This document shows, piece by piece, positions 59,690 to 64,000 of a DNA stretch of 64,000 bases; the stretch's first letter is position 1, and every line of letters begins with the position of its first letter. Location: contig CAJNDS010002839.1 in the NCBI GenBank assembly GCA_905221605.1, forward strand, positions 142,501 through 206,500, read 5' to 3'. The translations under genes and the position numbers were made by a program. The stretch is from Symbiodinium natans. Its lineage: Eukaryota; Sar; Dinophyceae; Suessiales; Symbiodiniaceae. The notes beneath the pieces were generated by a model. It was not told the DNA's origin. It was given only the letters and a program-made list of their open reading frames with translations, and did not search any database.

Positions 59690-59845
59690 GTTCGGGGGGG
59701 GGGGTTCGAACCTGGGTTCAACCCAGGTTCGAACTCCCGGCCCTCCGGGGGGGGGCGGGGGGGGGGGCGGGGGGGTGGGAACAACAACATCGAGAACCTG
59801 GGTTTAACCTGGGTTCAACCTGGGTTCAACCCAGGTGCAATTTTT
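59690..59845. repeat. GTTCGAACCTGGGTT palindrome and G-runs
   Basis: A perfect 15 bp inverted repeat with a one-base loop lies at about 59705-59735. Poly-G runs (59695-59704 and 59748-59777) are next to it, and four more AACCTGGGTT / AACCCAGGTT half-sites extend to 59840. It marks the left edge of the tandem unit. Confidence 0.85.
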
Positions 59846-61965
59846 TTCCGAGTTGAGCGAACAAATGCGATCCACCGTCTTGGTGTTTGGGTTGTGAAAA
59901 CCGTGCCTCTGTACTGGCACCACTGATGGCCCTCTTGGCCCTAATGTACAGGGGAGGAAACCACCTCCTCCTAAGCTACCATCCTCTTTGGGATGCTACC
60001 AGAGGTTGTACCTCATGAGAGGAAAGAAACCTCCTGGCAAAAGCTCCTCAGGTTGCTGGTGCAGGGTTGCAACCGTGAGAGAAGGGGCCAGGGGTGTGCT
60101 CTGGCAGTGAGGATGAACCTCAGCTTGCATCCTCTTCGGGATGCTACCAGAGGCTGGTACCTCATGAGAGGTTAGGAACCTCCTGACAAAAGGTCCCTCA
60201 AGGCCTTTGGTGCACTTTGTGCAGGCTGTCAGAGGGAGGCGGTCAGGGTTCCGCTCCGGTAGCGAGGATGGTACCTCTGTGCTATCCTCGCTGGGAGGAT
60301 GCAACCTCCTAGGCTGCTTCAGCTGGTGGTTCCCTGAGTGGGACCAACTCCCAGCGAGGTTCCTCCATGATGTTGCCGAGGGGTCGCGCGAGCCCATAGT
60401 CTGGCGACGGCAACTCATAGAGGACTTTCATGTCGATGAGAGCCTCGACAAAGACCATGTCCATGGTTTTTAATTCCCACAGCAACAAGCTTGCCAGCAT
60501 GGGGATGCTGGCATGGTGGAGGCTGACCCACCTCCTGACTTTGCTGCTCAGGGTGGGTGAGTCTTGGTCAAACCACCGGAAGAACGAGACGAGCCGGGTC
60601 AGGCTGGGGAAGCCGTAGTGCTCTCTGGTGCCCCAGTTGGCCACGTCCAAACTTGTTAACCGGTGGTATTTGGCCATTCCCAGGTACCCCCAATTATGCT
60701 CCCCTTGGTCGCGGGGATGGAGGTACCCCTCCAAAAAACGAAGTCCACACCACAACCAGATCAGAATGCACATCTGGAGGAACGACCCGTCCGGTGTCGG
60801 GCGGACTGGGGCCACCATCCGCTCGACGGTGTAGGCCCTCAGGTCCTGGGCTGGGAGCCCAGGGACCTCGACCTGGAGGGTGAACCTCCGGCAGACCTGG
60901 GGCCAGGAATCGAGGGACAGCGCAAACAGCTCCCACTCGAAGTGGTGGGCATCTTGGGGGCCCACCTTCAGGACCCAGCGGGGTTCCCGGTCAAGGGTAT
61001 ACACCACCCTTGACCCTCCCCGAGCAAGCATGGTCAGGTACCTGATCTTGCCCTGGACCTCATACGAGGCCTGGTCGGGCATCTGGTTGGCCAGGCCATT
61101 ACCTCGACCGCGGCTGCTTGCTTGGAGGATAAGGTTACCTCCCTCGTTGTGGGGCCTGGTGCCCGTGTTAAGGTCTGCCGGGGGCTCCTGGTCCTCTTGG
61201 TCCTGCTCCTCCACTGGGGCAGGCTCCGGACTGGTTTCGGAGGCATCCCCTCCTGAGCTTTGGGCTTGGTCCCATTCTCGGGAGGCCTCCCACCAGCTGG
61301 ATTGCTGCCATCCCTCCCATTCTTCGTGCCCCCATCCAGGGTGGGCGGCACGTCTGGCTGGCGGTGGCATGGGTGGGACCCTTTGGGCTGCCTCGGAGAC
61401 AGCCTGCTGCCTCTGAGCCCTGGCTTTCTTACCCGGCCTGTTCCTCTGCCTCTGCAAGGTGTAGTCATCTACGAACCTTTGTGCCGGGGTCCTGCGTTCG
61501 AGCAGCAACTCTCCCTTGCCTTGGGCTTTGCCGGGCTGCCTGCTCGGAGGAGGAACCTCCCTCTTTCTATTCTCCCAAGCCCTTGCCTCCGGAGGCTGCC
61601 CCTCCCCTGCCGGTGTTGTGGGTGGCAGTTCCTGGTTGTTTCGGCAGGGGCTACATTGGACCCCTCCTGGGTGTCGTCGCCGGTGGGGTGGTGTGGAGCC
61701 TCTGGCTCCGGGGGGCCCCACCCTCCGGCTTTCCTTCTTCACTCTTCACTGGAGCCTCCTGGGCCTCCTGGCCCTGGGAGGGCAGGTCCTCCTGCTTCAT
61801 TTCCGCCATTGCGCACGGGGGGGTTGGGCCCTTCTACTGGCTTGGCTGCCTGCGCTGGCTGAAAAAGGCTGCGGATGGGATTTGTCGTTTCTGGCTTGAA
61901 CTGCGACTTACATCGGGGGTCCAACCCAGGTTCAACCTGGGTTCAACCCGGGTTCAGAACCCGGG
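59795..61965. repeat. Tandem unit, copy 1
   Basis: Copy 1 of a tandem pair. Both copies share, in order, the AACCTGGGTT half-sites, a run of T, a conserved leader with GAGTTGAGCG, two imperfect ATGCTACCAGAGG repeats, the kinase-like ORF antisense, and the end sequence GCGGATGGGATT. Corresponding points are 2142 bp apart at the left and 2003 bp apart at the right. Confidence 0.9.
60309..61809 (-). CDS. Intronless kinase-like ORF, copy 1 (frame broken near start)
   Basis: A single 477-codon frame from 61742 to the stop at 60309. The N-terminal third is Pro/Gln/Arg-rich and disordered. Then come LARGGSRVVYTLDREPRW and VLKVGP, like a glycine loop and lysine strand; HNWGYLGMAKYHRLTSLDVA, placed like the catalytic Asn and metal-binding Asp loops; and an all-helical end (MLASLLLWELKTMDMVFVEA). 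This suggests a degenerate protein-kinase fold. The matching ATG (61809-61807, MAEMKQEDLPSQ) is in another frame that hits a stop after about 50 codons, so the copy is frameshifted or starts later. The absence of introns contrasts with every neighbour and suggests a retro-copied or mobile origin. Confidence 0.65.
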
Positions 61966-63935
61966 TCAGAATCCAGGTTCAATTTTTTCCGAGTTGAGCG
62001 AACAAATGCGATCCACCATCTTGGTGTTTGGGTTGTGAAAACCGTGCCTCTGTACTGGCACTACTGATGGCCCTCTTGGCCCTAAAGTACAGGGGAGGAA
62101 ACCACCTCCTCCTAAGCTACCATCCTCTTTGGGATGCTACCAGAGGTTGTACCTCATGAGAGGAATGAACCTCCTGGCAAAAGTTCCTCAGGTTTCTGGT
62201 GCAGAGGGTGCAAACCGTGAGAGGAGGGGCCAGGGGTGTTCTCTGGCAGCGAGGATGAACCTCAGCTTGCATCCTCTTCGGGATGCTACCAGAGGCTGGT
62301 ACCTCAACAGAGGTTAGGAACCTCCTGACAAAAGGTCCCTCAAGGCCTTTGGTGCACTTTGTGCAGGCTGTCAGAGGGAGGCGGTCAGGGTTCCGCTCTG
62401 GTAGCGAGGATGGTACCTCTGTGTAATCCTCGCTGGGAGGGTGCAACCTCCTAGGTTGCTTCAGCTGGTGGTTCCCTGAGTGGGACCAACTCCCAGCGAG
62501 GTTCTTCCATGATATTGCCGAGGGGTCGCGCTAGCCCATAGTCTGGCGACGGCAATTCATAAAGGACTTTCATGTCGATGAGAGCCTCGACAAAGACCAT
62601 GTCCATGTTTTTTCATTCCCACAGCAACAAGCTTGCCAGCAAGGGGATGCTGGCATGGTGGAGGCTGACCCACCTCCTGACTTTGCTGCTTAAGGTGGGT
62701 GAGTCTTGGTCAAACCACCGGAAGAAAGAGACGAGCCGGGTCAGGCTGGGGAAACCGTAGTGCTCTCTGGTGCCCCAGTTGGCCACGTCCAAACTTGTTA
62801 ACCGGTGGTACTTGGCCATTCCCAGGTACCCCCAATTATGCTCCCCTTGGTCGCGGGGATGGAGGTACCCCTCCGGAAGGCGAAGTCCACACCAGAAGCA
62901 CATCATAATGCACATCTGGAGGAATGAACCGTCCGGCGTCGGGCGGATGGGGGCCACCATCCGCTCGACGGCAAAGGGGGCATCTTGGAGGCCCACCTTC
63001 AGGACCCAGCGGGGTTCCCGGTCGAGGGTATACACTACCCTAGAATGGTCAGGTACCTGACCTCGCCTTGGAGGGCCGGTCAGGCATCTGATTGGCGAGG
63101 CCATTGCCTCGACCACGGCTGCTTGCTCGGAGGACAAGGCTACCTCCCTCTCGGCTGCTGGCCTGGTCCCCGTGTTAGGTCTGCCGGGGGATTCTGGGCC
63201 TGCTCTGCCACGGGGGCAGGCTCTGCGCTGGTTTCGGAGATATCCTCCTGACCTCTCATCCTGTTCCCAGTCTCCACCCTCCGGACCAACGCTCGTCCCC
63301 CCATTGCTGCCATCCTTCCCACAACCAGGGTTGGCAGTGGCGGTGGCCTGGGTGGGACCCTTTGGGCTGCCTCGGAAACAGCCTGTTACCTCTGGGCCCT
63401 GGCTTTCTTGCCCGGCCTGTTTCTTTGTCTCTGCAGGGTGCAGTCATCTACGTACCTCTGCGCCGGGGTCCTGCGTTCCAGCAGGAACTCTCCCTTGCCG
63501 TGGGCTTTTCCGGGCTGCCTGTTTGGAGGAGGAACCTCCCTCTTTCTGCTCTCCCAAGCCTTTGCCTCCGGAGGCTGCCCCTTCCCTGCCGGTGCTGTGG
63601 TTGGTGGTTCCTGGTTGCTTTCCTCCTTCGCCTCGGCAGGGGCTGCATTGGAGGAGGCACTGGCTTGGGAGGGTAGCCCCTCCTGAGTCGGCGCTGGTGG
63701 GGTGGTTCAGAGCCTCTTGCTCCGGGGAGGCCCCACCCTCCGGCTTTTCTCCTTCACTCTTCAGGGCCTCCTGGCCCTGGGAGGGAAGGTCCTCCTGTTT
63801 CACTTCCGCCATTGCGCACAGGGGGGGCCCCTTCTACTGGCTTGGCTGCCTGTGCTGGCTGAAAAAGGCTGCGGATGGGATTAGTTGTTTCAGGCTTGAA
63901 TTGCGACTTACAGCGGGAATCCTTTTTAAAACTAC
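61920..63935. repeat. Tandem unit, copy 2
   Basis: The second copy begins with the half-sites AACCCAGGTTCAACCTGGGTT (split by variants, 61920-61985) and ends after GCGGATGGGATT near 63880. It is about 139 bp shorter overall than copy 1 because of internal deletions. Confidence 0.9.
62450..63812 (-). pseudogene. Kinase-like ORF, copy 2, degraded
   Basis: Starts with an intact ATG at 63812-63810 (MAEVKQEDLPSQGQEALKSE), but that frame stops at 63444. The rest of the homology is in other frames with further breaks. Relative to copy 1 it has lost the Gly-rich loop and about 33 residues between the lysine strand and the VERMVAP segment. The C-terminal part, with the HNWGYLGMAKYHRL loop, is intact in a frame of 62613-63137. 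A kinase-type nucleotide site can no longer form, so it is a pseudogene. Confidence 0.8.
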
Positions 63936-64000
63936 AAGCAGCAGCAAGTTTTTGCGAAACCGTTTGGGTTTTAAGGGACAGCTGGCCGCCACAACCCTCA

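Noticed and set aside
59704..59736. tRNA-like B-box (GGTTCGAA)
   Set aside because: The match is part of a perfect palindrome; no acceptor stem, anticodon arm or A-box surrounds it.

Overview
The window reads as nuclear DNA of a dinoflagellate, close in style to Symbiodiniaceae/Suessiales; the genus cannot be told from the sequence. The evidence is intron-dense genes with exons often only 35-110 nt long, introns of about 60-190 nt, splice donors that are GC or GA as often as GT, acceptors nearly always AG|G, interstitial TTTAGGG (telomere-type) tracts, many long microsatellites, and recognisable genes that all lie on the minus strand. No prokaryotic operon, rRNA, tRNA, CRISPR array or phage was seen. 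No complete dinoflagellate spliced leader was noticed.

Layout (all genes minus strand, so transcription runs from high to low coordinates). 4.9-10.3 kb: several unrecognised multi-exon genes. 10.4-14.0 kb: a VIT-vWA-TPR-DUF2135 protein with a bacterial-type architecture. 18.7-19.3 kb: a SPRY domain gene. 19.8-20.4 kb: a large microsatellite interrupted by a palindromic insert. 20.6-22.6 kb: a DUF3626-like gene. 23.1-24.7 kb: an EF-hand gene. 25.4-28.4 kb: an ankyrin gene, probably with a long Ala/Lys/Pro/Glu repeat tail. 28.9-29.6 and 30.5-30.8 kb: unknown exons. 31.2-32.7 and 41.0-41.7 kb: the two halves of one inositol-polyphosphate 5-phosphatase (IPPc) domain. Between those halves lie exons of a helical-repeat protein (about 40-residue repeat) and of other unknown genes. 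45.4-50.5 kb: a nearly complete transmembrane-9 superfamily (nonaspanin/EMP70) gene with at least 27 exons. 51.3-51.9 kb: a carbon-nitrogen hydrolase / apolipoprotein N-acyltransferase-like exon. 54.9-57.7 kb: exons of a multi-pass membrane protein. 58.4-59.06 kb: an AT-rich island. 59.8-63.9 kb: a tandem pair of 2.0-2.1 kb units carrying an intronless kinase-like ORF, flanked by palindromic repeats.

Exon models were built by hand: a family motif broken by a stop or frame change was rejoined where donor, acceptor and phase agreed. Boundaries quoted to the base come from that reading and have not been tested with transcripts. Genes described as unrecognised rest only on protein-like reading frames and are given low confidence. 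The genes do not form one pathway; they look like a chance run of housekeeping, signalling and lineage-specific genes in a unidirectional array.
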